A DNA stretch of 64,000 bases from Kiloniella litopenaei (GCF_000982415.1 NZ_LANI01000002.1:434001-498000); one strand, 5' to 3'. Counted from the stretch's first letter, positions 18,125 to 26,933 are shown. Notes: generated from the letters alone by a model not told the origin. Numbers and translations: made by a program.

Positions 18125-19150
18125 TCACCCAGCATTTGCCGTCTCATCGCCCGATGTAGCCTCTTTATTAGGAATAGCTGTGGCAGAAGAAGCACTTTCC
18201 TTATTCTTCAACATCTTCTTCTGAACCTCTATCCCGTATGGTTCCTGCAAAACAATGATCTCTGCATGCGGATAGATCTGACAAATTTCCCGATCCACTT
18301 CTTCAGCTATATCATAGGATTGCGCCAGACTGATGGCACCATCCAGTTCCATGTGGAACTGAATAAAAAGATCGGGCCCGGATATACGCGTTCTGATGTC
18401 GTGCACGCCCAAAACCTCTTCATGGGCAAGTATCAGGCCTTTGATCCTTGTGCGCTCGTCATCATCCAGTTCTCGGTCCATCAACATATCCAGCGCCTTT
18501 TTCAAAACACCCCACGCATAGGTAAGAATATATAGGGAAATTGCCAGGGCAAAAACTGGATCAATCCACGGAAGATCAAAGTAATACCCCAAAACCAAGG
18601 CCAGAATCACAACACCATTAACGATCATATCGCCAACATAGTGCAAAGCATCAGCCTGAATGGCGACGGACCCTGTTTCCTTAACTACATAGTGTTGATA
18701 TCTGGTCAGGGCAAAAGTGGTCAGGATAGAGAAAATCATGACCCCAACACCAACGCTACTGTTCTCAACAAGATGTTGATTAGAAAATCTTTCCCCAGCT
18801 TGCAAGATAAGGAAAATGGCCGATCCGGCAATAAAGGCAGCCTGAGCCAGGGCGGCCAATCCCTCGGCTTTACCATGCCCAAAGCGGTGCTCGTTATCCG
18901 CCGGGGTCAGGGCGTGCCGGATCGCCAAAAGATTTAAAAGCGAAGCCCCGGCATCCAGAAGTGAATCAACCAACGTTGTTAAAACCGATACAGAACCTGT
19001 GTAGGCCCAAGCCGATAGCTTTGCCGCAATCAAGATTAAAGCAGCGGTAACAGCCGCATAGCCAGCGCGCTGCATTAGCTGTGCAGTTCGTTGCCTGTGT
19101 TTTTGAGGCCTGTGTTTTTGAGGGCATAGCTTTTCGGCGTTATCGACCAT
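18125..19150 (-). CDS. Cation diffusion facilitator, FieF type
   Basis: A 341-residue inner-membrane divalent cation exporter. The transport site pattern D-x3-D is in VDSLLDAGAS (D62, D66) and its partner H-x3-D is in ADALHYVGD, the Asp/His arrangement of FieF-type Zn/Fe/Cd exporters. Six membrane segments are followed by a C-terminal cytoplasmic metal-sensing domain (from about residue 220: GVHDIRTRISGPDLFIQFHMELD) and a low-complexity tail rich in Ser, Ala and Lys. The N terminus contains PQKHRPQKHR, made by an exact 15-bp tandem DNA duplication. It lies 37 bp downstream of pdxH and 14 bp before the SDR gene, at the head of the SDR-modABC run. Confidence 0.92.
   Translation of the reverse strand: MVDNAEKLCPQKHRPQKHRQRTAQLMQRAGYAAVTAALILIAAKLSAWAYTGSVSVLTTLVDSLLDAGASLLNLLAIRHALTPADNEHRFGHGKAEGLAALAQAAFIAGSAIFLILQAGERFSNQHLVENSSVGVGVMIFSILTTFALTRYQHYVVKETGSVAIQADALHYVGDMIVNGVVILALVLGYYFDLPWIDPVFALAISLYILTYAWGVLKKALDMLMDRELDDDERTRIKGLILAHEEVLGVHDIRTRISGPDLFIQFHMELDGAISLAQSYDIAEEVDREICQIYPHAEIIVLQEPYGIEVQKKMLKNKESASSATAIPNKEATSGDETANAG
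19094..19123. repeat. 15-bp exact tandem duplication inside the CDF gene
   Basis: cctgtgtttttgagg occurs twice without a gap (19094-19108 and 19109-19123). Being a multiple of three it keeps frame and duplicates PQKHR in the N-terminal cytoplasmic tail. It is a typical replication-slippage product and similar small duplications occur elsewhere in this window. Confidence 0.9.
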
Positions 19151-19170
19151 GGAATGGGTTCACTCTGCCT

Positions 19171-19199
19171 TTATTAGGGAAAAGTTATTAAGGGAAAAG
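19171..19199. repeat. Near-perfect 14/15-bp tandem duplication at the pdxH stop
   Basis: ttattagggaaaag (19171-19184) is followed directly by ttattaagggaaaag (19185-19199), differing by one inserted A. The second copy carries the pdxH stop codon and last codons; the first lies in the gap before the CDF gene. Confidence 0.8.
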
Positions 19200-19793
19200 T
19201 CGTTCGGTATTCCATTGCCCACTTTGTTTTGCATCGTCCGTCGAATAGACCAAGCGATCATGTAATCGAAAAGGGCCATCCTGCCAAAACTCAATACGAA
19301 GAGGACACACCCGAAACCCCGACCAGTGTGGAGGGCGAGGAACTTTGCCAAGACCATATTTAGCCGCGTATTTTGCTACGCGTTTTTCCAGTTCAAAACG
19401 CCCCTCCAGAGGGCGAGACTGATCACTCGCCCAGGCCCCGATCTGGCTTTGTTTGGGGCGGCTGGCAAAATATTCATCGGCTTCTTCCGGTGTTACCTGT
19501 TCCACAAGCCCTTCGATCCGAACAGACCGACGCACAGATTTCCAGTGGAACATCAGGGCAGCCTTGGGATGTGCAAGTAACTGCTCTCCTTTTCGGCTTT
19601 CATAGTTTGTATAAAACACAAATCCCTGTTGGTCCCAGTCTTTGAGCAAAACCATCCGCGACGAAGGCATCCCGCTTGCGTCTACCGTGGACAAACTCAT
19701 CGCCGTGGGATCATTGAGCTCTTTTTCCTCTGCCTCTTTTAACCAGGCATCAAAAACATCATAGGGATCAGAAGGAGTATTATCGCGGATCAT
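19188..19793 (-). CDS. pdxH: Pyridoxamine 5'-phosphate oxidase
   Basis: FMN-dependent oxidase that converts PNP and PMP to PLP, 201 residues, cytoplasmic homodimer. Conserved features include [28 protein letters not shown] (FMN and substrate contacts), the [17 protein letters not shown] strand, [20 protein letters not shown] and the C-terminal [30 protein letters not shown] with its invariant Arg and His. Its product is the cofactor of HemA and the aminotransferase in this window. It may be the first gene of the leftward pdxH-CDF-SDR-modABC run, the CDF start being only 37 bp away. The ribosome site is weak. Confidence 0.96.
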   Translation of the reverse strand: MIRDNTPSDPYDVFDAWLKEAEEKELNDPTAMSLSTVDASGMPSSRMVLLKDWDQQGFVFYTNYESRKGEQLLAHPKAALMFHWKSVRRSVRIEGLVEQVTPEEADEYFASRPKQSQIGAWASDQSRPLEGRFELEKRVAKYAAKYGLGKVPRPPHWSGFRVCPLRIEFWQDGPFRLHDRLVYSTDDAKQSGQWNTERLFP

Positions 19794-20109
19794 AATAAAA
19801 ACAGCCTTTTAGCAAGGAGCTATAAGTAAGAACAGTACAAGAATGCTTTATCAGAACAAAGTGAAAGTCACAACATTCTCAAGTGCGACATCTTTGTGAA
19901 ACAGATGGCTTAGGCAATTCATCAGAACAAATAATTCAGCTCGACAAACGCGCATAAACACAGATATGTCACAGAAAAGATTTTGGAGCCATAATAGTGC
20001 CTCAATTACCTTTTATCTGATATATTGAAACTTAAGCATCTGTGTGTGAAAGAACAAGTTATGGTTCTTCACTCATAATGCAGACAGATAACTACAAGAG
20101 AGCAAGACG
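19794..20109. promoter_or_regulatory. Divergent intergenic region pdxH / glycine-zipper lipoprotein
   Basis: A 316-bp non-coding stretch between divergent genes. An imperfect inverted repeat, gtgaaagaac at 20046-20055 with gttcttcac at 20064-20072, lies about 40 bp before the lipoprotein start and could be a leader hairpin. I saw no clear promoter hexamers and no RNA gene. Confidence 0.35.
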
Positions 20110-20577
20110 ATGAAAGTCAAAGCAAGTATAGCGGCCCTATTGATAGCCTTGTCGACGACAGCATGTTCAAATGACCGTGGCGTAAAACAAACCGTCGGCG
20201 GTCTTGGCGGTGCCATCGCCGGGGGCCTGCTGGGTGCACAATTTGGTAAAGGTTCTGGCCAAATCGTCGCAGCCGCAGCTGGTGCAGTCGTTGGTGGTTT
20301 TCTGGGTAGTGAAGTCGGTCGCTACATGGACGAAGAAGACAAGCGCAAAGCCGATACAGCTTATAACCGTGCTCAAACAGCTCCGGTTGGACAAACAATC
20401 GCATGGAATAACCCTGATTCAGGGAATTCAGGCACAGTGACCCCTGTCCGCGACGGAACCTCTTCCGAAGGAAAATACTGTCGCGAGTACCAGCAGACTG
20501 TGGTTATTGGCGGCAAAACCGAAGAAGCATACGGTACGGCCTGTCGTCAGGAAGACGGTTCCTGGGAAATCCAGTAA
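20110..20577 (+). CDS. Glycine-zipper 2TM-domain lipoprotein
   Basis: A 155-residue outer-membrane-type lipoprotein. The signal peptide ends in the lipobox LSTTAC with lipidated C19. Residues 27-70 are a glycine-zipper domain (GGLGGAIAGGLLGAQFGKG, then AAAGAVVGGFLGSEVGRYMD), and the C-terminal domain has two Cys in KYCREYQQTVVIGG and GTACRQEDGSWEIQ, the pattern of the RT0821/Lpp0805 surface-antigen family. The family's exact role is unknown; envelope structure is likely. It is monocistronic, with a double terminator downstream. Confidence 0.85.
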   Translation: MKVKASIAALLIALSTTACSNDRGVKQTVGGLGGAIAGGLLGAQFGKGSGQIVAAAAGAVVGGFLGSEVGRYMDEEDKRKADTAYNRAQTAPVGQTIAWNNPDSGNSGTVTPVRDGTSSEGKYCREYQQTVVIGGKTEEAYGTACRQEDGSWEIQ

Positions 20578-20624
20578 ACCTTCTTAATTTTGTTTTTGAT
20601 CTAAAGCCCTGCTCATCAAAAGCC

Positions 20625-20676
20625 AGCCCCGCTCTATGCGGGGCTTTTTCTATTTGGGGCGGGGCTTTTTCTATTC
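20625..20676 (+). terminator. Terminator with duplicated 3' arm and T tract
   Basis: The hairpin agccccgc-tcta-gcggggct (20625-20645) followed by tttttct is a standard terminator for the lipoprotein gene. Its 3' arm and T tract (gcggggctttttctatt) are repeated at 20638-20654 and 20659-20675 with a 21-bp period, so the second copy could pair with the same 5' arm and give a fallback terminator. Confidence 0.85.
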
Positions 20677-20874
20677 TGGGGCCGAAGAAGCGACTTTATC
20701 CTATAGCCTATATCAATAAAGCTTCGTTACATCAGGGTCAGACACACAGGATTAAAAGAGATTTCGTTCCCCCTTTTAAACTTATGTTTAATTTATTACA
20801 TTAACTTGGCACAAACGTGTATAACACGGCTTATGTATTCCCTTTACAACATTTGAATGGTTTCACCCACGACA

Positions 20875-21831
20875 ATGAAAGACCTCTATCAAATCCTCGG
20901 CACCAGCAGGACCGCTTCTGATGCGGAAATTAAATCTGCATACCGTAAGCTCGCCAAAAAATACCATCCCGACTTAAATCCGGATGACAAGGCTATTGAG
21001 CAAAAGTTTAAAGAGGTATCTCAGGCATATGGCATACTTGGCGATGCCAAGAAGAAACAACAATATGACCGGGGCGAAATTGATGCGACAGGACAACAGA
21101 CAAACCCGTTTCATTCCGGCTATACGCATCAAGGTCGTCCACGCAGCGGAGCCGCAGGCCATGGCGGCGGCGGTGGTTTTGACTTTGGTCAGGAAATGGA
21201 TATCGGCGATATCTTTTCTGACCTTTTCGGCGGTCGGAGACAAGGCCCCCGCGGTGCAGGTGGTGCCAGAGGCGGTGTGCCAAAACGTAAAGGCAGCGAT
21301 GTAAAGTACGAATGTACCGTCAACTTTGTCGAAGCTGCTGCTGGCGCAAAAAAACGCATAAATCTTGCCGATGGGAAAACACTGAATGTAACCATCCCCC
21401 CCGGGACTGATAACAAACAGGTTTTACGCCTGAAAAATCAAGGCTTGCCCGGCAAAGGTGGCGCACCAAATGGTGACGCCCTTGTCGAAGTAAAGATCGA
21501 AGCTCACCCGATGTTCACACGCAAGGGCTATGATGTTCATCTGGACGTGCCCATTACCCTTATGGAAGCTGTCGAAGGAACCACCCTTACCGTTCCAACT
21601 GTCACAGGAAAAGTAAAGGTTAAGGTTCCCGCAGATTCAAACACGGGCACAACCCTGCGGTTAAAGGGCAAAGGTGTAGATGACATCAAAGGACACAATC
21701 GTGGCGACCAACTCATTCGTCTATTGGTTACGCTGCCCAATGAAACAGACAAAGAACTGCGAGATTTCTTGCGCAACTGGTCCAAGTCAAAAGACTATGA
21801 CCCGCGCAAGGACACAGGTATTTTTGACTAA
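20875..21831 (+). CDS. cbpA: DnaJ-type co-chaperone, CbpA-like
   Basis: A 318-residue class B J-domain protein. The J domain (1-70) has the HPD motif in YRKLAKKYHPDLNPDD, followed by a Gly-rich linker with GHGGGGGFDFG and DIFSDLFGG, and a C-terminal substrate-binding region (from about 140) with no zinc-finger cysteine repeats, which sets it apart from DnaJ. It stimulates DnaK and may bind curved DNA like E. coli CbpA. ATG 20875 (MKDLYQILG) is chosen because J domains begin there; an ATG at 20857 is in frame. The next rightward gene is a CbpM-like modulator, which supports the call. Confidence 0.9.
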   Translation: MKDLYQILGTSRTASDAEIKSAYRKLAKKYHPDLNPDDKAIEQKFKEVSQAYGILGDAKKKQQYDRGEIDATGQQTNPFHSGYTHQGRPRSGAAGHGGGGGFDFGQEMDIGDIFSDLFGGRRQGPRGAGGARGGVPKRKGSDVKYECTVNFVEAAAGAKKRINLADGKTLNVTIPPGTDNKQVLRLKNQGLPGKGGAPNGDALVEVKIEAHPMFTRKGYDVHLDVPITLMEAVEGTTLTVPTVTGKVKVKVPADSNTGTTLRLKGKGVDDIKGHNRGDQLIRLLVTLPNETDKELRDFLRNWSKSKDYDPRKDTGIFD

Positions 21832-21969
21832 CCCAAGCTGACCCGATACATCCCTTGCATTTAAAGCGTGTACCGCCTAAATAGTGCCGCTGAGATTAAC
21901 AGACCAGCAAGACAAGGTTGCCCATCTTTGTATATGAGGGCGCAGCTTTGGATAAAGGACCCAACAAGT

Positions 21970-22293
21970 ATGAAAACCTTTGATGAAATCGTCATTGATC
22001 AGGACGTCAGCGGTTCAGAACTATCCAACTGGATCGAGAGCAACTGGGTCATGCCAACCCAGGAAGACGGCACACTTATTTTCACTGATGATGACGAAGC
22101 ACGGGTAAAGCTCTTGCGCGAGCTTATCCACGAGATCGGTGCCAACTATGAGTCCATGCCCGTTATTCTCCGCAGTATGGATCAGGTTTATAACCTGCGT
22201 AAATTGCTGGGTGCACTGGCCTCTGCCATTCAGGAACTCCCCGCCGATGCACGGCAGGATCTGGAAGACATTATTCGTAATCAAGGGCTATAG
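21970..22293 (+). CDS. cbpM: Chaperone modulatory protein CbpM-like
   Basis: A 107-residue acidic protein matching CbpM in size and layout: an N-terminal SELSNWIESNWVMPTQEDGTLIFTDDDEARVKLLRELIHEIGANYESMPVILRSMDQV region that is a degenerate MerR-like helix bundle, then a helical tail. CbpM binds the J domain of CbpA and blocks its co-chaperone and DNA-binding activity. ATG 21970 has an AAGGA site about 12 bases upstream. It follows cbpA by 138 bp on the same strand, the usual order, and ends at a strong terminator. Confidence 0.88.
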   Translation: MKTFDEIVIDQDVSGSELSNWIESNWVMPTQEDGTLIFTDDDEARVKLLRELIHEIGANYESMPVILRSMDQVYNLRKLLGALASAIQELPADARQDLEDIIRNQGL

Positions 22294-22328
22294 CCCCGTA
22301 TCTTGCTTTCCCGGATACTCTTCTCTCA

Positions 22329-22360
22329 AAGGCGCTTCTATGGAAGCGCCTTAGCTTTTT
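22329..22360. terminator. Terminator between cbpM and the convergent questin-oxidase-like gene
   Basis: A 10-bp perfect stem aaggcgcttc / gaagcgcctt (22329-22338 and 22343-22352) with a tatg loop, then ttagcttttt. It closes cbpM; its 3' end overlaps the stop codon of the convergent gene (22351-22353). Confidence 0.88.
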
Positions 22361-23346
22361 CGCGAAAGCCAAAGCGAAGCAGCTTCAAGATACCGTGTAT
22401 CGCGGTAATGGTGATATTCTTCAAGACAGCTATAAACAAACTTGATGTCATGGCTATCCGTTGCAGAGGCACCGCGTTTTTGCAACTCCTCTACAGTCAA
22501 GATCTTATACTGGCCAGCAGATGTAGGAATAGTGAAATCATTATTCGGAATTGTCAGAACCGCCGCCGTTACCCCTGCATTAAACTGTCTGATAAATGTT
22601 TCCTGATCACGAATATACGGCAATACAAGTCTTGCGGCATGCGAAGCCGTAACAGTATGCAGTGCCGTGAAATTATTACTATGCAGAAATAGTTTTAAAC
22701 TGAGTTGCCTCAATTCATCGAGAAATGGGTCTGTTACATTAACGGCCCGTTGAATGTAGGACTGTCGCAGTTCATCCCCGGCGGTGATCCCCATCTGCCC
22801 AAATATTGCTTCATTGCTGGGCAGTTGTTCCAACTCGCCATCCAGTTTGTTTTGCAAGATTTCGTCACCCAATGCCGCGATTGTATCTCTGGAAGACGAA
22901 ACACTGGTTTTATCCTCAGCTACAACAACCAGATGGGAATCAGCCCAATAGGCCAGCCCCGCTGCGATCTCGGAAATATCCTGCGCATCAAGACCATACG
23001 CAGTACGAATAAGCGCATGAAAAGCGCTCGCAGATACCCCCGTGACAAGAACATCCAACTTTGGCAAATCTTTCCCGATCACGATGTGTTCTTTGAAATA
23101 AGCCAAATAGCCAAGATAATTCTGACGTTTTCCAAGCAACGCTTCAAAATTATCCTCTTTAATCTCCGCAATGGTTTGTTCAGAAGGGTTACGCTCAAGA
23201 TTTTTTAGAGATTCTGATTTGAAACTGTGCAACTGCTGCTCACCACCGCCCAGTCTTTTCAGTGCAAGTAAAGCCATGGGGCTATGATTGGAAAAATGCG
23301 AGGGGCCATACTCAGGCGCATAAACTTCAGCGTGAGGTTTCGTCAT
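22351..23346 (-). CDS. Questin oxidase-like protein (DUF4243 family)
   Basis: A 331-residue protein with the conserved pattern of the questin-oxidase-like family: an N-terminal SNHSPMALLALKRLGG motif, LAYFKEHIV, and a central SAFHALIRTAYGLDAQDISEIAAGLAYWADSH block, with a C-terminal region ending in LEEYHHYRDTRYLEAASLWL. Fungal members oxidise questin by a Baeyer-Villiger-type ring opening; bacterial members are uncharacterised and often lie near transporters or hydrolases. No nucleotide-binding fingerprint is visible, consistent with the family. A GGAAACC site precedes the ATG. It starts 25 bp downstream of the YihY-family gene and may be co-transcribed with it. The actual substrate is unknown. 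Confidence 0.75.
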   Translation of the reverse strand: MTKPHAEVYAPEYGPSHFSNHSPMALLALKRLGGGEQQLHSFKSESLKNLERNPSEQTIAEIKEDNFEALLGKRQNYLGYLAYFKEHIVIGKDLPKLDVLVTGVSASAFHALIRTAYGLDAQDISEIAAGLAYWADSHLVVVAEDKTSVSSSRDTIAALGDEILQNKLDGELEQLPSNEAIFGQMGITAGDELRQSYIQRAVNVTDPFLDELRQLSLKLFLHSNNFTALHTVTASHAARLVLPYIRDQETFIRQFNAGVTAAVLTIPNNDFTIPTSAGQYKILTVEELQKRGASATDSHDIKFVYSCLEEYHHYRDTRYLEAASLWLSRKS

Positions 23347-23371
23347 TGTACGGTTTCCATATTAAATACAT

Positions 23372-24628
23372 CTACTCTGCTTTTTGCAGAATTTCCTTCA
23401 GGCTTTTATCCCGAATGTCTTTCGGATTTTCTTCGAGAATATCAAGTACGTCCCTGACGCCATCTGGCCAGTTGCGCTTGGGATCATAATTCATGTCCAT
23501 TTCCTGAAGCAGATCCCCCAAGCTCACCGTTTCCAAGTCACGGCAAAGCACCCAGCGTCCACGGCCTGTTCGTTCTGCGATACGCATGTCTTTCAAGTCG
23601 GCCAAAACCTCTGCCGTAGCCTGTAAATCTGCTGGAAGGCCCCGCATCATAACCGTCTCTTTCAAGGTTGCGCCAACGCGCCCCGCCCCTTCGAGCTTCT
23701 GCAACAAGGCAATGGCCAACGACAATCGATCTCCCATCCCCTCGCGCTTTATGTCCTTTCGCAAGACAGCCCGTCTTTCGGGTAACGCCGCCGTAATTTC
23801 GGCCCCCAAAAGAACAACCACCCAAGAGAGATACATCCAGATCAGAAAAATAGGGATCGTCGCCAAGGCGCCGTAAATTGCCTGATAGGAAGGAAAATAT
23901 TGCAAGTAAAGTCCAAAGCCACGCTTGAGTAACTCGAACAACGTTGTTGAGACAATACCGCCTATCAATGCGTGAGAGAACAGAACCGGTCGATTGGGTA
24001 CCACCAGAAACAAAACTGTAAAGGCGGTACAGCCAAGAAAGATTGGCGCAAGCAACGTAACTATTGAACTGGTCCGGCCAGATTGGTCTGCCAATTCTGC
24101 AATCGCAAAACCATAACTGGACACCGTTAAAGACGCCCCCAACATCAATGGCCCCAATGTCAAAAGCGCCCAGTAAACTAAAATCAAATTGAAAATCGGG
24201 CGACGTTCCTGAACCCGCCAAATACTGTTGAAAGAATTGGAGATGGTATACAGCAGCATAATCGCCGTCACAGCAAGCGCCAGTACACCAATTGTGGTCA
24301 TATTCTTTGCATTATCAACAAAGGCATTTAGCTGTTCACTGATTTCTAACTCTGCTGATGGCAGAAGGTTATTTAGAAGTGACGCCTGTAACTCGCCCCT
24401 GGAATCCTCAAAACCTGGAAAGGCAGAGAGCAAAGCCAATGCAATTGTCATCATCGGCACAATCGCCAAAAGAGAAGAGTAACTCAAAGAGGCAGCAACA
24501 CGCGTGCCCTTGTCTTTCGCAAAACGTCTAAAGATATAGCCCAGGAATAAAACCAGCTTATTCAGATTCTCTTTCTCTAATATCCCGCGCAAGAAGATTA
24601 ATAGGCGCTGGTTTTTCGAATCTACCAT
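23372..24628 (-). CDS. YihY/BrkB family inner-membrane protein
   Basis: A 418-residue protein with six hydrophobic segments in residues 30-300, starting with the family-typical RVAASLSYSSLLAIVPMMTIALALL. Later come NSIWRVQERRP, KRGFGLYLQYFPSYQAIYGALATIPIFLIWMYLSWVVVLLGAEITAAL, also typical. Once misnamed RNase BN, the family's function is open (BrkB implies serum resistance; transport is suspected). A soluble C-terminal extension of about 110 residues (VGATLKETVMMRGLPADLQATAEVLADLKDMRIAERTGRGRWVLCRDLETV) looks like a winged-helix-type domain, as in longer family members. GAGGG precedes the ATG by 11 bases. Confidence 0.88.
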   Translation of the reverse strand: MVDSKNQRLLIFLRGILEKENLNKLVLFLGYIFRRFAKDKGTRVAASLSYSSLLAIVPMMTIALALLSAFPGFEDSRGELQASLLNNLLPSAELEISEQLNAFVDNAKNMTTIGVLALAVTAIMLLYTISNSFNSIWRVQERRPIFNLILVYWALLTLGPLMLGASLTVSSYGFAIAELADQSGRTSSIVTLLAPIFLGCTAFTVLFLVVPNRPVLFSHALIGGIVSTTLFELLKRGFGLYLQYFPSYQAIYGALATIPIFLIWMYLSWVVVLLGAEITAALPERRAVLRKDIKREGMGDRLSLAIALLQKLEGAGRVGATLKETVMMRGLPADLQATAEVLADLKDMRIAERTGRGRWVLCRDLETVSLGDLLQEMDMNYDPKRNWPDGVRDVLDILEENPKDIRDKSLKEILQKAE

Positions 24629-24813
24629 CTAAAGTTGCCCTCAAAATTCAACCATTTTGACATTTCTTGTTAACTATCGCTGGCAGAAAGGGAAATTCCC
24701 AGCTAAAAGTCAGAAAAAGTATTCTACATGTCGCCAAATCTTTGACCAATCCCGGCAATGTAGTAGGATGCTGCACTTTTATTTTTCAGGACAATCTCAC
24801 AGTGAGGAACCCG

Positions 24814-25653
24814 ATGTCCAACCCACAACCGTTGATGGCTGGTAAACGCGGCCTAGTAATGGGCGTTGCCAATGACCGCTCTATCGCCTGGGGGATCGCC
24901 AAGGCGGTTGCTGATCAAGGCGCTGAACTGGCTTTCACCTATCAGGGCGATGCCTTGAAAAAGCGTGTAGCGCCGCTCGCAGAATCAGTTAACTCAGATA
25001 TTCTTCTACAGTGTGACGTTACCGATGACGCCAGTGTCAAAGCTGTTTTTAAAGAAATTGAAGAAAAATGGGGCAAGCTGGATTTCCTGATCCATGCGAT
25101 TGCCTATGCCGATAAAGAAGAACTCAAAGGCAAGTATCTCAATACAAGCCGTGAAAACTTCCTACAGAGTATGGACATTTCCTGTTACTCCTTCACCTCA
25201 ATTGCTCAGCACGCTGCGCCATTGATGACAGATGGCGGTAGCATGGTCACCTTGACCTACTATGGTGCCGAACAGGTTATGCCACACTATAATGTAATGG
25301 GTGTTGCCAAAGCAGCACTTGAAGCATCTGTGCGCTATCTGGCTGATGATCTTGGCCCGGATAACATCCGTGTGAATGCCATCTCTGCTGGCCCGATCAA
25401 GACACTTGCCGCTTCCGGTATTGGTGATTTCCGCCACATCCTGAAATGGAATGAACTGAACTCTCCGATGCAACGCAATGTTAGTATTGAACAGGTCGGT
25501 GGCGCAGGCCTATATCTGTTGTCCGACATGTCTGGCGGTGTTACAGGTGAAATTCACCATGTTGATTCCGGCTATCACGTTGTCGGTATGATGAATGTGG
25601 ACAAAGCCAAAGAGCTTTCTGAATTGCTGAGTAATTTTAACCCGCAATCTTAA
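24814..25653 (+). CDS. fabI: Enoyl-[acyl-carrier-protein] reductase (NADH)
   Basis: Last reductive step of each fatty-acid elongation cycle, 279 residues. It shows the FabI-type SDR signature: the loose nucleotide motif GVANDRSIAWGIA (17-29), and the active-site pair Y159 and K166 spaced Tyr-x6-Lys in YNVMGVAKAALE rather than the usual Tyr-x3-Lys, with Tyr149/Tyr150 in LTYYGAEQVMPHYN. I start at ATG 24814 (MSNPQPLMAGKRG), nine bases after GTGAGGA; the reading frame is open for 49 codons upstream but that translation looks non-coding. FabI is the triclosan and isoniazid-type target in sensitive bacteria. aroC follows after a terminator. Confidence 0.96.
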   Translation: MSNPQPLMAGKRGLVMGVANDRSIAWGIAKAVADQGAELAFTYQGDALKKRVAPLAESVNSDILLQCDVTDDASVKAVFKEIEEKWGKLDFLIHAIAYADKEELKGKYLNTSRENFLQSMDISCYSFTSIAQHAAPLMTDGGSMVTLTYYGAEQVMPHYNVMGVAKAALEASVRYLADDLGPDNIRVNAISAGPIKTLAASGIGDFRHILKWNELNSPMQRNVSIEQVGGAGLYLLSDMSGGVTGEIHHVDSGYHVVGMMNVDKAKELSELLSNFNPQS

Positions 25654-25681
25654 ACCTCTGCTAAAACGCAATATATTATGG

Positions 25682-25712
25682 GGGAGCGCGGCTGAGCTGC
25701 CGCTCCCTTTTT
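25682..25712 (+). terminator. Terminator between fabI and aroC
   Basis: Stem gggagcg / cgctccc (25682-25688 and 25701-25707) with extra inner pairing, followed by five T. It lies 30 bp after the fabI stop and about 30 bp before aroC. Confidence 0.85.
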
Positions 25713-25743
25713 AATTCAAACGATCTAACGCTGCGAGAGCATC

Positions 25744-26826
25744 ATGGCCGGTAATACTTTTGGTGAAATTTTCCGTTTTACAACTTGGGGCGAAAGTCAT
25801 GGCCCGTCGATTGGTTGTGTTGTTGATGGAACACCGCCGCTCATAGATATAACCGAAGAAGAAATTCAGGTATATCTGGATGCGCGCAAACCCGGCCAGA
25901 ACCGCTTTACAACACAGCGGAAAGAACCCGATAGCGTCAAAATCGTTTCCGGTGTTTTCGAAGGAAAAACAACGGGTACGCCAATCGGCCTGATTATCGA
26001 GAACACAGATCAGCGCTCAAAAGACTATGGCGATATTGTCAAAAAATTCCGCCCCGGCCATGCCGATTTCACCTACTGGGAAAAATACGGTATCCGCGAT
26101 TATCGTGGGGGAGGACGTTCCTCTGCCCGTGAAACAGCCATGCGCGTTGCGGCCGGTGCAATCGCCCGTAAAGTTCTGAACACACAGATAGATGGCGGCG
26201 TGCAGATACGTGGCGCACTGGTTCAAATGGGTCCTCATAAAATTGATCGCGCGCGTTGGGACTGGAACGAAGTGTCCAACAATCCTTTCTGGTGTCCCGA
26301 TCCTGTAGCTGCAAAAGAATGGGAAACCTATCTGGATTCCGCCAGAAAAGCAGGCTCTTCGTTAGGTGCGGTCATTGAGGTTGTTGCATCCAATGTTCCT
26401 GTTGGATTGGGTGATCCTGTCTATGACAAGCTTGATTCAGATCTGGCAAAGGCCATGATGTCAATCAACGCGGTCAAAGGCGTTGAAATTGGCGACGGTT
26501 TTGAAACGGCGGCCTATAGCGGCGAAGAAAATGCTGATGAAATTCGCATGGTCGATGGCAAACCACATTTCACCACCAATCATGCTGGCGGCATACTCGG
26601 CGGGATATCAACGGGTCAGGATGTTGTCGTTCGTTTTGCCATAAAACCAACCAGCTCGATCCTGACGCCGCGCAAAACGGTCACAACTGATGGTGAAGAA
26701 ACAGATATCTTTACCAAAGGACGCCATGATCCCTGTGTCGGTATTCGCGGGGTTCCGGTTGGGGAAGCAATGATGGCCTTGACACTTGCCGATCACTGGC
26801 TACGCCATAAAGCCCAAAACAAATAG
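25744..26826 (+). CDS. aroC: Chorismate synthase
   Basis: Converts 5-enolpyruvylshikimate-3-phosphate to chorismate using reduced FMN, 360 residues, cytoplasmic tetramer. All family signatures are present: [17 protein letters not shown] near the N terminus, [48 protein letters not shown] (residues about 98-143), and the C-terminal [28 protein letters not shown] region. It has its own weak ribosome site (GAGAG) after the fabI terminator, so it probably has its own promoter or depends on read-through. Confidence 0.97.
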   Translation: MAGNTFGEIFRFTTWGESHGPSIGCVVDGTPPLIDITEEEIQVYLDARKPGQNRFTTQRKEPDSVKIVSGVFEGKTTGTPIGLIIENTDQRSKDYGDIVKKFRPGHADFTYWEKYGIRDYRGGGRSSARETAMRVAAGAIARKVLNTQIDGGVQIRGALVQMGPHKIDRARWDWNEVSNNPFWCPDPVAAKEWETYLDSARKAGSSLGAVIEVVASNVPVGLGDPVYDKLDSDLAKAMMSINAVKGVEIGDGFETAAYSGEENADEIRMVDGKPHFTTNHAGGILGGISTGQDVVVRFAIKPTSSILTPRKTVTTDGEETDIFTKGRHDPCVGIRGVPVGEAMMALTLADHWLRHKAQNK

Positions 26827-26915
26827 CACGACAAAAAATAGTACCTTACCGTATTCAACCAACTTTAATCTGTTTCGCAACAATGAATTAAAGCTGTTTT
26901 AACTTGTGATCAATA

Positions 26916-26933
26916 TTATCCGATATCGGATAA
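26916..26933. promoter_or_regulatory. 18-bp perfect palindrome before the spermidine-synthase-like gene
   Basis: ttatccgatatcggataa is a perfect 18-bp dyad ending two bases before the AGGGG ribosome site of the next gene. Its centre-symmetric form without a loop is what a dimeric repressor would bind; a transcriptional hairpin is less likely as there is no loop or T run. No regulator gene is adjacent. Confidence 0.65.

Noticed and set aside
21868-21969. Longer start of the CbpM-like protein
   Set aside because: The extra 34 residues look random (two Pro/Arg-rich turns) and the ATG at 21970 has an AAGGA site and family-like N terminus.
24667-24813. N-terminal extension of FabI by 49 residues
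   Set aside because: No similarity to FabI, no ribosome site, and the true start at 24814 has a good one and matches family length.
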